In this document: one piece after another, positions 1 through 6,494 of the stretch
Layout of the letters: each line of letters begins with the position of its first letter
Position numbering within the stretch: position 1 is the stretch's first letter
From: an uncultured Oscillospiraceae bacterium
GTDB taxonomy: Bacteria > Bacillota > Clostridia > Oscillospirales > Acutalibacteraceae
NCBI GenBank assembly: GCA_902478605.1
Contig: CABSLQ010000070.1
Location: 1-13,417 of the forward strand
Reading direction: 5' to 3'
Length of the DNA: 13,417 nt
Position numbers and translations under genes: made by a program
The notes under the pieces: generated by a model
Seen by the model: the letters and a program-made list of their open reading frames with translations, nothing else
Database searches by the model: none
What the model was told of the DNA's origin: nothing

Positions 1-535
1 TCTGAACGCGAAGAAGGCTGGTTTGTATAGCGTGGCGCTTCGTTTTCGGTCAGGATGTGCGGATGAGGTTCTGCCGGAGGAGGCGTGGCTTGCCGTCGTG
101 ACGAATGACGATTTTGGCAAAAAGCAGAAGCTGAAGTTTATTCCCGGAGAATTTAATATGTATACCCTCGCGTTCGTGGTGGAATTGCAAGAGGGGGAAA
201 ACACCTTGTTGGCGACCTCCCCGCTATGCGAATTCCGTCCGGTGGAGGATGGCCGCGTCGATATGTGGGCGGACATTGACTGCCTGTACCTGGGAGGCGG
301 CCTGTCGGTAGGCGACAGCTTCGTCTCGGGCGAGGACAATACGGGCGATTCGCAGCTGAACGTCAAACCCCAGCGGCCGATACCTCCGGATGATTCGACC
401 GCGCCCGTCGATCCCGGCGCCCCGGATACCGGGGTTGCGTCCGGCACCGTGTATGCGCTGGCCGCCGGCTGCGGCGCTTTGGCGGCTGCGATACTATTCT
501 GCCGCCGAATGAGCCGAAGAAAGACAAAGCAATAG
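1..535 (+). CDS. C-terminal part of a secreted, surface-anchored protein with a carbohydrate-binding-like domain (5' partial)
   Basis: The reading frame is open from base 2 upstream of any plausible start (the first residues read LNAKKAGLYS), so this is the 3' end of a longer gene and its true start lies outside the window. About 177 residues are visible. Residues 1-100 have the rhythm of a CBM6/CBM35-like beta-sandwich: YSVALRF, a GEN turn followed by a beta strand, and a closing VDMWADIDCLYL strand. A low-complexity Pro/Asp/Gly-rich linker follows (about 105-140), then PDTG at about 141-144, a hydrophobic segment (about 147-167) and a basic tail (RRMSRRKTKQ). That order, motif then membrane segment then positive tail, is that of a cell-wall sorting signal, but the motif is APDTG rather than LPXTG. 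The catalytic or main domain, if any, is upstream and unseen. A role in binding extracellular glycan is inferred from the domain style and from the neighbouring sugar cluster. Confidence 0.7.
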   Translation, partial: LNAKKAGLYSVALRFRSGCADEVLPEEAWLAVVTNDDFGKKQKLKFIPGEFNMYTLAFVVELQEGENTLLATSPLCEFRPVEDGRVDMWADIDCLYLGGGLSVGDSFVSGEDNTGDSQLNVKPQRPIPPDDSTAPVDPGAPDTGVASGTVYALAAGCGALAAAILFCRRMSRRKTKQ

Positions 536-541
536 GCGTCG

Positions 542-582
542 TGTGGCGGGTGTGCCGTGATTGGGCCCACCCGCCACATTTT
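542..582 (+). terminator. Terminator-like hairpin between the surface protein and the GH43 gene
   Basis: TGTGGCGGGTG at 542-552 is perfectly complementary to CACCCGCCACA at 568-578. This gives an 11-bp GC-rich stem with a 15-nt loop, followed by TTTT at 579-582. It starts 7 nt after the stop codon of the surface-protein gene, where an intrinsic terminator would be expected. The T tract is short, so termination may be partial. The rest of 536-651 shows no promoter that I can defend. Confidence 0.55.
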
Positions 583-633
583 CCACCGGCCACACACCGA
601 TGGGGAAATACGGCGGGAGAGATACGATTTTCC

Positions 634-640
634 AAAGGAG
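634..640 (+). promoter_or_regulatory. Ribosome binding site fixing the GH43 start at 652
   Basis: AAAGGAG lies 11 nt upstream of ATG 652. The same frame stays open back to a GTG at 541, but that GTG lies inside the terminator-like stem, has no Shine-Dalgarno site, and would add 37 residues unlike any GH43 N-terminus. Confidence 0.7.
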
Positions 641-651
641 TTTATCTGACT

Positions 652-1548
652 ATGGCCAAAAGTTGTCGGTTCAATCCGATTGTGGGCGGACATTATGCCG
701 ATCCGGAGGCACGGTTTTACGAGGGCCGGTACTGGATTTATGCAACCTGTTCGCAGCCTTTTGAATTGCAGAAAAATCTGACCGCGTTTTCCTCGACGGA
801 TCGGATTCATTGGACAGCGCATGAAAATCTTGTGGAGATGCGGGATTTCCCATGGGTTGAGCGGGCCGTCTGGGCCCCCACGGTTATTCAACATAAGGAT
901 AAGTATTATTTGGTTTTTGCTTCCAACGACATACACAGCGACGAGGAGCCGGGCGGCCTTGAAATCGCCGTATCGGATTCCCCTGCCGGTCCGTTCCGCG
1001 GGTGGCTGGGACGGCCGCTGATAGGGGAAATCCTCAACGGCGCGCAGCCGATTGACGCCCATCTGTTCCAGGACGACGACGGAACCGTTTACCTGTATTA
1101 CGGGGGCTGGGGTCATTGCAACGCAGCCATACTGAACGATCGGATGGATGGCTTCCAGCCGCTCGGCGACGGCCAGTATTTGCGGGAGATCACCCCGGAG
1201 CGGTATGTCGAGGGCCCCTGTATGATCAAGCGGGATGGGCTGTATTATTTCCTCTGGTCCACCGGCCAGTGGGCGGGAGACGACTATGCGGTGCTGTATG
1301 GCGTTTCCCGTTCGCCGCTGGGGCCGTTTCCCTGCATGGGGACTGTGCTGGAAACGGACGAAGCAATCGCCCGCTCGCCCGGCCATAACAGCTACTTGTA
1401 TTTGCCGGACAGCGATAGCTATTATATCGTCTATCATCGGCGGGAAATACCGGATGCCGGTGCCCATGCCCGCCGTTTATGCATGGATAAAATGGTTTTG
1501 AAAGACGGACGGATATTCCCGGTGACCATGACGCGCGGCGGGTTTTGA
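652..1548 (+). CDS. Glycoside hydrolase family 43 (arabinofuranosidase/xylosidase-like), cytoplasmic
   Basis: This is a 298-aa, single-domain five-bladed beta-propeller glycosidase. The three acidic residues expected for GH43 are visible: D17 in HYADPE (general base), D135 in QPIDAHLF (pKa modulator) and E187 in YVEGP (general acid). PGHNS around H245, followed by YYIVYHRRE, matches the active-site histidine segment of the family. The WAPTV segment (75-79) and DDDGTVYLYYGG (141-152) are also typical. There is no signal peptide, so it should act on imported oligosaccharides in the cytoplasm. Known GH43 enzymes release arabinose or xylose from arabinan, arabinoxylan or related chains; which sugar is cleaved here cannot be told from sequence alone. 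The 298-aa length fits a catalytic domain without the C-terminal beta-sandwich found in many xylosidases. It lies 42 nt upstream of the solute-binding protein gene, so it is probably in the same operon. Confidence 0.88.
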   Translation: MAKSCRFNPIVGGHYADPEARFYEGRYWIYATCSQPFELQKNLTAFSSTDRIHWTAHENLVEMRDFPWVERAVWAPTVIQHKDKYYLVFASNDIHSDEEPGGLEIAVSDSPAGPFRGWLGRPLIGEILNGAQPIDAHLFQDDDGTVYLYYGGWGHCNAAILNDRMDGFQPLGDGQYLREITPERYVEGPCMIKRDGLYYFLWSTGQWAGDDYAVLYGVSRSPLGPFPCMGTVLETDEAIARSPGHNSYLYLPDSDSYYIVYHRREIPDAGAHARRLCMDKMVLKDGRIFPVTMTRGGF

Positions 1549-1590
1549 GCACGCCGTTCGGCCGTCCATATGTAGAGAGGAGAATGCCCA

Positions 1591-4497
1591 ATGAGCAGAC
1601 AGTCCTGCCGTTCCCGCTTACATGCGGCCTGCCGCAGCATGCTGGCGGGAGCGCTGGCGCTGTTTTTCCTGCTTCCGACGGTGCAGAATGCCGCCGCTAT
1701 GGAAGTGGAGCGGCCGGAACGGACGCAGGCGGATACATCCTATTACGGATGGCTGACTGTTCCGGAAGAGGATACCGTGGCGCAGGCGGAGCTGCCGGAG
1801 CAGGGACTGGCCCTTACGGAAGGACAGACCGTCTCGCTGACACTGGACATTCCGCAGACCGGCGAATACGCCGTCGCCGTTTCCTACCATGCGGATCAGA
1901 ACGTTGTGCTGGACAGTACAATGACGGTGGTCTGGGCAGGGCTTCCGGCCGTTAAAACGGCGGTGTACAGTCTGTGGCAGGATGAGACGAAGGAGTACGC
2001 GCTGGATCGCTACGGCAATGAGGTGACCTCGCTGCAGACGACGCTGAATACGCCGGTGGAGGACTATGTGCGAGACAGCACAAGCATGGACGCAGCGCCG
2101 GTTCTGTTCTCCCTCAAGGCGGGCAGGCAGACGGTGCAGGTGTGCAGCGATAACCAGCCGATGCATCTATATCGGTTCCGCGTGGTGCGGCAGCCGGAAA
2201 TTCTCACCGCCGGGGAATACCGCGCGCGGCATGACGGCCCGGCGTATACCGGCGCGCCGGTTATCGTCGAAGGGGAGGATTATGCCGTCAAGTCGGATTC
2301 CTTTATCCGCAGCAAGGCCGAATCCAATTCCGGTGTGTATCCCTATAGCCCGTATTATAAATGGATGGCGACGGTGGACGGGGTCTCGTGGAATGCGGTC
2401 GGGCAGCGTGTGCTGTGGAATATAACGGTTCCGCAGGACGGCTGGTATCAGGTGGCGTTTCACTACTCCCAGTCCAGCCAGGAGGGGCAGGAGATTTATC
2501 GCACCTTGGAAATCGACGGGCAAATCCCCGCGGACAGCTTCCGGGAAATGCCGTTTTCCTATACAGGTTCGCCTTATGCGTACAACATTCCGGAGGACGC
2601 CTTGTGGTTGACAAAAGGCAGGCATACGCTGGGAATGATGGCGGAATCCTCACAGACGGCCACGCTGGTGGACGATGTGCAGACGCTGATGGAGGAGCTG
2701 TCGGATATTGGCCTGAGTCTGCAGCAGGTGGCGGGCAGCAGCGCCGATAAGAACCGCTCTTGGGACATTGAGACGTACATACCGGGCGTCATCGGCCATA
2801 TGCGGGACATTCAGTCCCGTCTGCGGACGCTGTACGACACGCTTAAGAAGCAGTATGGCGAGGTACCGGCCAACTGCCTGAATCTGCGGCTGGCGGACGA
2901 TATGATCGAGCAAATTCTCAAAAAGCCGGAGAAAATGCCGACCCGCATCGAGGAAATCAGCGTCGGCTCCGGCTCGATCACCAACCTGCTTGTCGAGCTG
3001 ATTAATAAATGGAAAAACCAGGGCCTGTCGCTCGATCGGATTTATCTGATGGAAAAGGGGACGGAGCTTCCGGCCGCCAATGGCAGCTTCTGGAGCAATC
3101 TGATTAACGGCGTCAAGCGGTTTTTCAACGCGCTGACGTCGCGGGAGGCCAACTACAGCGCGTCGGCGACGGGCGATCGGCAGACGCTGAGCGTATGGGT
3201 TAACCGCTCGGTTCCCTATGTGGAAACCATGCAGATGCTGGCGGATTCCCGCTACAAGGGCGTCGATGCGGATGGCAACCCCCTCTCTGTGCAGTTTTCC
3301 ATCATGCCGGATGAGGGGAAGCTGCTGCTGGCCAACGCCTCGAATACCTGTCCCGATGTGGCGCTGAGCGTGACGGGCGACCGCGCCTACCAGCTGGGGC
3401 TGCGCCACGCCGTGGCGCCGCTGTCGGATTTTTCGGATTTTTCCCAGTATATTACCGACAAGTTTTTGGATTCCGCGTTTGAGCCGTATCTGCACGACGG
3501 CCGGGTTTACGGCCTGCCGGAAACGCAGGATTTTTACGTGCTGCTGTACCGCAAGGACATTTTAGAAAAGCTGAAGCTCCAGGTTCCGCGAACGTGGAGC
3601 GATCTGGCCGAGCTGATGCCGGCGCTGCGCCGCAGCGGCATGAACTTCTATATGCCGCTGTCCTCGCAGACCGGCACCAAATCCCTGTCCTATATCGCGC
3701 CGTTTTACTTCCAGGCGGCCATTGCCAGCGGCGAGAACCCGGATTACAGCTTGTGGTCGGAGGATGGCACAAGCGTCAATTTCAACAACGAGACCGGCAT
3801 TCGAGCCTTCCAGGAATTGACCGATTTGTATCTGCTGTACGGCCTGCAGAACAACATGCCCAGTTTTTACAACAACTTCCGATACGGCGTAACGCCGCTC
3901 GGCATCGGCTCGTTTGCCAATTATGTGCAGCTGCTGTACGCCGCGCCGGAAATTGCCGGTCAGTGGGGCGTGGCGCCCGCGCTGGGCTTCTCCGATGAAA
4001 AGGGGAACCTCTGCAATCAAATGCCGTCCTTCGATCGTTCGGTGATTATCATGGACAGCAGCCTCAAAAAGGAAGCCGGCTGGGATTTCATCAAATGGTG
4101 GATGTCGACCGAGACGCAGGCGGAATTCGCACAGACCCTGCAGGCTAAGTTCGGCTCGGAATTTGTCTGGAACAGTGCGAATCTGGAGGCGTTCGCCCAG
4201 CTGGCGATTCCGTCCGCCGACCGCGAGGTGATCCTCCAGCAATGGGAGAACGCCGTCAACCTTCGATATCTGCCCGCGACCTACATGATGGAACGCAGCC
4301 TGAGCGATGCATGGTATAAGGTGACGCAGGGGCAGCAGCCGGTGCGGATTGCGCTGAACGAGGCCGCCGTCAGTGTGGAGCAGGAGTTGATCCTCAAGCT
4401 GCAGGAATTCGGCTATCTGAATGACGCGGAGGAGCCGATAAAGCCCTATGACATGCGGCAGTGGGCCGCTATCCGGCAGGAGCTTTTCCGAGAGTAA
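1591..4497 (+). CDS. Giant multidomain extracellular sugar-binding protein of an ABC importer (968 aa)
   Basis: A GAGAGGAG site precedes ATG 1591. Residues 1-36 form a Sec signal peptide: basic start, hydrophobic stretch ALALFFLL, cleavage site after NAAA. There is no lipobox cysteine. Residues about 48-200 and 222-362 look like two beta-sandwich modules. The second begins VIVEGEDYAV and contains a VPQDGWYQVAFHY strand pair, resembling CBM6/35-type domains. Residues about 362-515 are mostly helical. From about 530 to 940 the protein matches solute-binding protein family 1 (MalE-like): LSVWVNRS at the start, a core with VYGLPETQDFYVLLYRKDIL (639-658), TWSDLAEL (668-675), and late helices with WDFIKWWMSTETQAEF (831-846). 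Ordinary sugar-binding proteins are about 400-450 aa and lipid-anchored, so this one is twice as long and lacks the usual anchor. It is followed by two permease genes and should deliver an oligosaccharide to them. The ligand is unknown; the N-terminal modules suggest it also grips polymer or cell wall. Confidence 0.85.
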   Translation: MSRQSCRSRLHAACRSMLAGALALFFLLPTVQNAAAMEVERPERTQADTSYYGWLTVPEEDTVAQAELPEQGLALTEGQTVSLTLDIPQTGEYAVAVSYHADQNVVLDSTMTVVWAGLPAVKTAVYSLWQDETKEYALDRYGNEVTSLQTTLNTPVEDYVRDSTSMDAAPVLFSLKAGRQTVQVCSDNQPMHLYRFRVVRQPEILTAGEYRARHDGPAYTGAPVIVEGEDYAVKSDSFIRSKAESNSGVYPYSPYYKWMATVDGVSWNAVGQRVLWNITVPQDGWYQVAFHYSQSSQEGQEIYRTLEIDGQIPADSFREMPFSYTGSPYAYNIPEDALWLTKGRHTLGMMAESSQTATLVDDVQTLMEELSDIGLSLQQVAGSSADKNRSWDIETYIPGVIGHMRDIQSRLRTLYDTLKKQYGEVPANCLNLRLADDMIEQILKKPEKMPTRIEEISVGSGSITNLLVELINKWKNQGLSLDRIYLMEKGTELPAANGSFWSNLINGVKRFFNALTSREANYSASATGDRQTLSVWVNRSVPYVETMQMLADSRYKGVDADGNPLSVQFSIMPDEGKLLLANASNTCPDVALSVTGDRAYQLGLRHAVAPLSDFSDFSQYITDKFLDSAFEPYLHDGRVYGLPETQDFYVLLYRKDILEKLKLQVPRTWSDLAELMPALRRSGMNFYMPLSSQTGTKSLSYIAPFYFQAAIASGENPDYSLWSEDGTSVNFNNETGIRAFQELTDLYLLYGLQNNMPSFYNNFRYGVTPLGIGSFANYVQLLYAAPEIAGQWGVAPALGFSDEKGNLCNQMPSFDRSVIIMDSSLKKEAGWDFIKWWMSTETQAEFAQTLQAKFGSEFVWNSANLEAFAQLAIPSADREVILQQWENAVNLRYLPATYMMERSLSDAWYKVTQGQQPVRIALNEAAVSVEQELILKLQEFGYLNDAEEPIKPYDMRQWAAIRQELFRE

Positions 4498-4595
4498 GGG
4501 ATAAAGGCTTTTTCTCGGTGCAGGAGGACGATTCCTCGGGACTCTTTGGACGAGGCTTGGCTTCCTGGAGACTTTGATCAAAGAAGGGGTTGCAT
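4498..4595 (+). other. 98-nt leader between binding-protein and permease genes, with small inverted repeats
   Basis: This is the longest gap inside the transporter cluster. It holds GAGGA (4524-4528) facing TCCTC (4533-4537), and CCTCG (4534-4538) facing CGAGG (4551-4555). These two small hairpins share bases and so exclude each other. A perfect palindrome lies further on at 4572-4583. No T tract follows, so it is not a standard terminator. It may act in processing or in lowering expression of the permeases relative to the binding protein, which is common in such operons; this is inference. Confidence 0.3.
4572..4583. repeat. Perfect 12-bp palindrome next to the permease ribosome binding site
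   Basis: CTTTGATCAAAG is its own reverse complement. Its last base is the first base of the GAAGGGG Shine-Dalgarno site at 4583-4589. It could be a protein-binding site or simply chance; it does not match a catabolite (cre) consensus that I can recognise. Confidence 0.35.
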
Positions 4596-5528
4596 ATGGT
4601 ATCAAAAGCCTTGATACGGACGGATACGCCGCGGGGCCGGAGAGGTAATGTCTTTATCCGTTATTCGCACTGGGTTTTGCTGGCTCCGTTCCTGATTCTG
4701 TTCATCACGTTTATCATCCTGCCGATTCTTCTGGCCATTGGGCTGTCGTTTACGAATTTCAACGGAGTGGAATCGCCGAATTTTGTGTTTCTCAGCAACT
4801 ATATTCGGATATTTACGAAGGACTCCGTTTTTATGCAGAAGATTTTCCCCAACACCATCCTGTATGCGGCTATTGTAGGACCTGGCCGGTACATTCTGTC
4901 GTTTGTCATGGCGTGGCTGCTCGCACAGCTGACCAAAGGGCCCCGCACCATCCTGGCGGTGACCTTTTATCTGCCGTCGATGACGGCGGGCGTGACCATC
5001 TCGACGGTATGGGCCGTGCTGTTTTCCGGCGATCGGACGGGCTATCTGAACAGCCTGCTGCTGCAGCTGGGCGTTATTCAGACCCCCATCACCTGGCTGC
5101 AATCGCCGGAAACGCTTATGCCGGTGATGATTCTGGTGGCCCTGTGGTCCAGCTTTGACGTGGGCTTTTTGTCGATGCTGTCCGGTATGCTGAACGTGAA
5201 TAAAGAAATTTATGAAGCGGCGCATCTGGATGGCATCCGCAACCGGATTCAGGAAATCATCTATGTGACCATACCGTCCATCCGTCCGCAGATGCTGTTT
5301 GGCGCGGTAATGGCCCTGGTCGGCACGTTCAACTCGGCCGGTTTGGGCGTCCAGCTGTCCGGCTCCAACCCCACGCCGCAGTATGCGGGCTCATTGATCG
5401 TGAATCATGTGGACGACGTTGGCTTTATCCGCTACGAAATGGGATACGCGGCTGCGCTGTCGGTGGTGTTGCTTCTGATCATCTCGCTATGCAGCAAGCT
5501 GGCCTATAAGCTGTTCGGAGATAACTGA
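4596..5528 (+). CDS. ABC sugar importer permease, MalF-type (pair A, first)
   Basis: This is a 310-aa membrane protein with about six hydrophobic segments (about 26-50, 86-112, 119-142, 173-198, 232-252, 283-305). ATG 4596 is chosen over the in-frame TTG at 4590 because GAAGGGG (4583-4589) sits 6 nt before the ATG and directly abuts the TTG. The cytoplasmic EAA loop that docks the ATPase is at 207-227: EAAHLDG, then after a gap VTIP. Here the loop runs 21 residues from E to P, while the other three permeases in the window have 20. That longer form, with DGIRNRIQE, is what I recall from a subgroup of Firmicutes sugar permeases rather than a mutation. It follows the giant binding protein by 98 nt and should pair with the next gene as the heterodimeric channel. 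Confidence 0.9.
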   Translation: MVSKALIRTDTPRGRRGNVFIRYSHWVLLAPFLILFITFIILPILLAIGLSFTNFNGVESPNFVFLSNYIRIFTKDSVFMQKIFPNTILYAAIVGPGRYILSFVMAWLLAQLTKGPRTILAVTFYLPSMTAGVTISTVWAVLFSGDRTGYLNSLLLQLGVIQTPITWLQSPETLMPVMILVALWSSFDVGFLSMLSGMLNVNKEIYEAAHLDGIRNRIQEIIYVTIPSIRPQMLFGAVMALVGTFNSAGLGVQLSGSNPTPQYAGSLIVNHVDDVGFIRYEMGYAAALSVVLLLIISLCSKLAYKLFGDN

Positions 5529-5561
5529 TCGGCCCGTGCGCCGATGGAATGCCTCATGCCG

Positions 5562-5570
5562 AAAGGTGAG
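5562..5570 (+). promoter_or_regulatory. Ribosome binding site deciding a TTG start at 5579
   Basis: AAAGGTGAG is placed 8 nt before TTG 5579. The GTG at 5570 in the same frame overlaps the end of this site and would leave only about 3 nt after AAAGG, and ATG 5609 has no comparable site. TTG 5579 is therefore the best start, though 5570 cannot be excluded. Confidence 0.55.
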
Positions 5571-5578
5571 TGATTGGA

Positions 5579-6463
5579 TTGGCAAAAACAAAAAAGAGAA
5601 AAAACCTCATGGCGATCAACCCGTCGAAATTCGACGCCGCGCAGCTTGTGGTTTACCTGGTGCTGCTGCCGCTGCTGGCGTTGATGCTTTTGCCGATACT
5701 TTACATTGTGTTTACCGCGTTCAAGCCGATTGGCGAATTGTTTGCCTATCCTCCGCGATTCATCACCACGCATCCGACCCCGGATAACTTCCGGAAGCTG
5801 TTTGAGGCCACGGAAAACACGCTGTTTCCGCTGTCCATTTATTTGTTCAACAGCATCGTCTCCACGGGGATCGTGGTGGTGGCCGGCATTTTCATTTCAG
5901 TGGCGGCGGCCTACGTACTGTCCAAAAAGCGGTTTCACGGGCGGAGTCTGATATTCAAGCTGAACACACTGTCGATGATGTTTGTGCCCACGGCGGTCAG
6001 CATCCCCCGCTATCTGGTCATCAAGCAGGTCGGTCTCTTGGATACCTTCTGGGCGAACGTCGTCCCCATGCTGGCCATGCCGGTCGGCATATTTCTGGTC
6101 AAGCAGTTTGTGGATCAGTTGCCGGAGGAGCTGGTCGAATCCGCCCGTATTGACGGCGCGACGGACTACGGCATTTTATTCAAAATCGTCGTTCCTCTGG
6201 TAAAGCCCTCGCTGGCCACGGTGGCGATTCTGCTGTTTCAGAATGCCTGGAACAGCATGGAGGCCTCCAGCCTGTTTATTAATACCGAATCGCTGAAAAC
6301 CTTTGCTTTCTATATGAATTCCCTGTCCAACTCCGGAAACGGAGTGGCCGGTATGGGAATGGCGGCGGCCGCGGCTCTTCTAATGTTTCTTCCGAATGTG
6401 ATTCTTTTTACGTTGATGCAATCCCGTGTGATGAGTACGATGGCGTATTCCGGTCTGAAATGA
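5579..6463 (+). CDS. ABC sugar importer permease, MalG-type (pair A, second)
   Basis: This 294-aa protein starts at TTG 5579 on the strength of the Shine-Dalgarno spacing. After a short basic N-terminus it has about six membrane segments, the first at about 22-46. The family's mid-protein pattern IPRYLVIKQVGLLDTFWA is followed by the EAA loop at about 187-206: ESARIDGATDY, then IVVP. It ends with MAYSGLK, close to the usual MalG C-terminus. It is 50 nt downstream of the MalF-type permease and should form the heterodimer with it. The importer's specificity comes from the binding protein, not from this subunit, so the substrate stays open. Confidence 0.9.
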   Translation: MAKTKKRKNLMAINPSKFDAAQLVVYLVLLPLLALMLLPILYIVFTAFKPIGELFAYPPRFITTHPTPDNFRKLFEATENTLFPLSIYLFNSIVSTGIVVVAGIFISVAAAYVLSKKRFHGRSLIFKLNTLSMMFVPTAVSIPRYLVIKQVGLLDTFWANVVPMLAMPVGIFLVKQFVDQLPEELVESARIDGATDYGILFKIVVPLVKPSLATVAILLFQNAWNSMEASSLFINTESLKTFAFYMNSLSNSGNGVAGMGMAAAAALLMFLPNVILFTLMQSRVMSTMAYSGLK

Positions 6464-6494
6464 TGCGGCTGCGCAGGAAAGGAAGTGTGGGTGT

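Noticed and set aside
611..628. Possible -10 element TACGAT (623-628) before the GH43 gene
   Set aside because: No -35-like hexamer lies about 17 nt upstream, and it would leave only a very short leader before the ribosome binding site.
541..651. GTG 541 as the start of the GH43 gene
   Set aside because: It lies in the terminator-like stem, has no ribosome binding site, and adds residues with no GH43 likeness. ATG 652 has AAAGGAG 11 nt upstream.
3424..3441. Exact tandem duplication of a 9-nt unit TCGGATTTT
   Set aside because: It is in frame and simply encodes SDFSDF within the binding protein. Two copies are too few to suggest a variable repeat or regulatory role.
2650..3495. Minus-strand open frame of 281 codons
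   Set aside because: It is a shadow of the binding-protein gene, with Arg/Gln/His/Ile-rich translation and no motifs.
4546..4578. Possible promoter (TTGGAC at 4546-4551) before permease A1
   Set aside because: No acceptable -10 element occurs at 16-19 nt; the nearest AT-rich hexamers have poor matches or wrong spacing.
3562..4605. Long minus-strand open frame of 347 codons opposite the binding-protein gene
   Set aside because: It is antisense to a well-supported gene, and its Arg/His/Gln-rich composition is typical of shadow frames in GC-rich DNA. It shows no recognisable domain.
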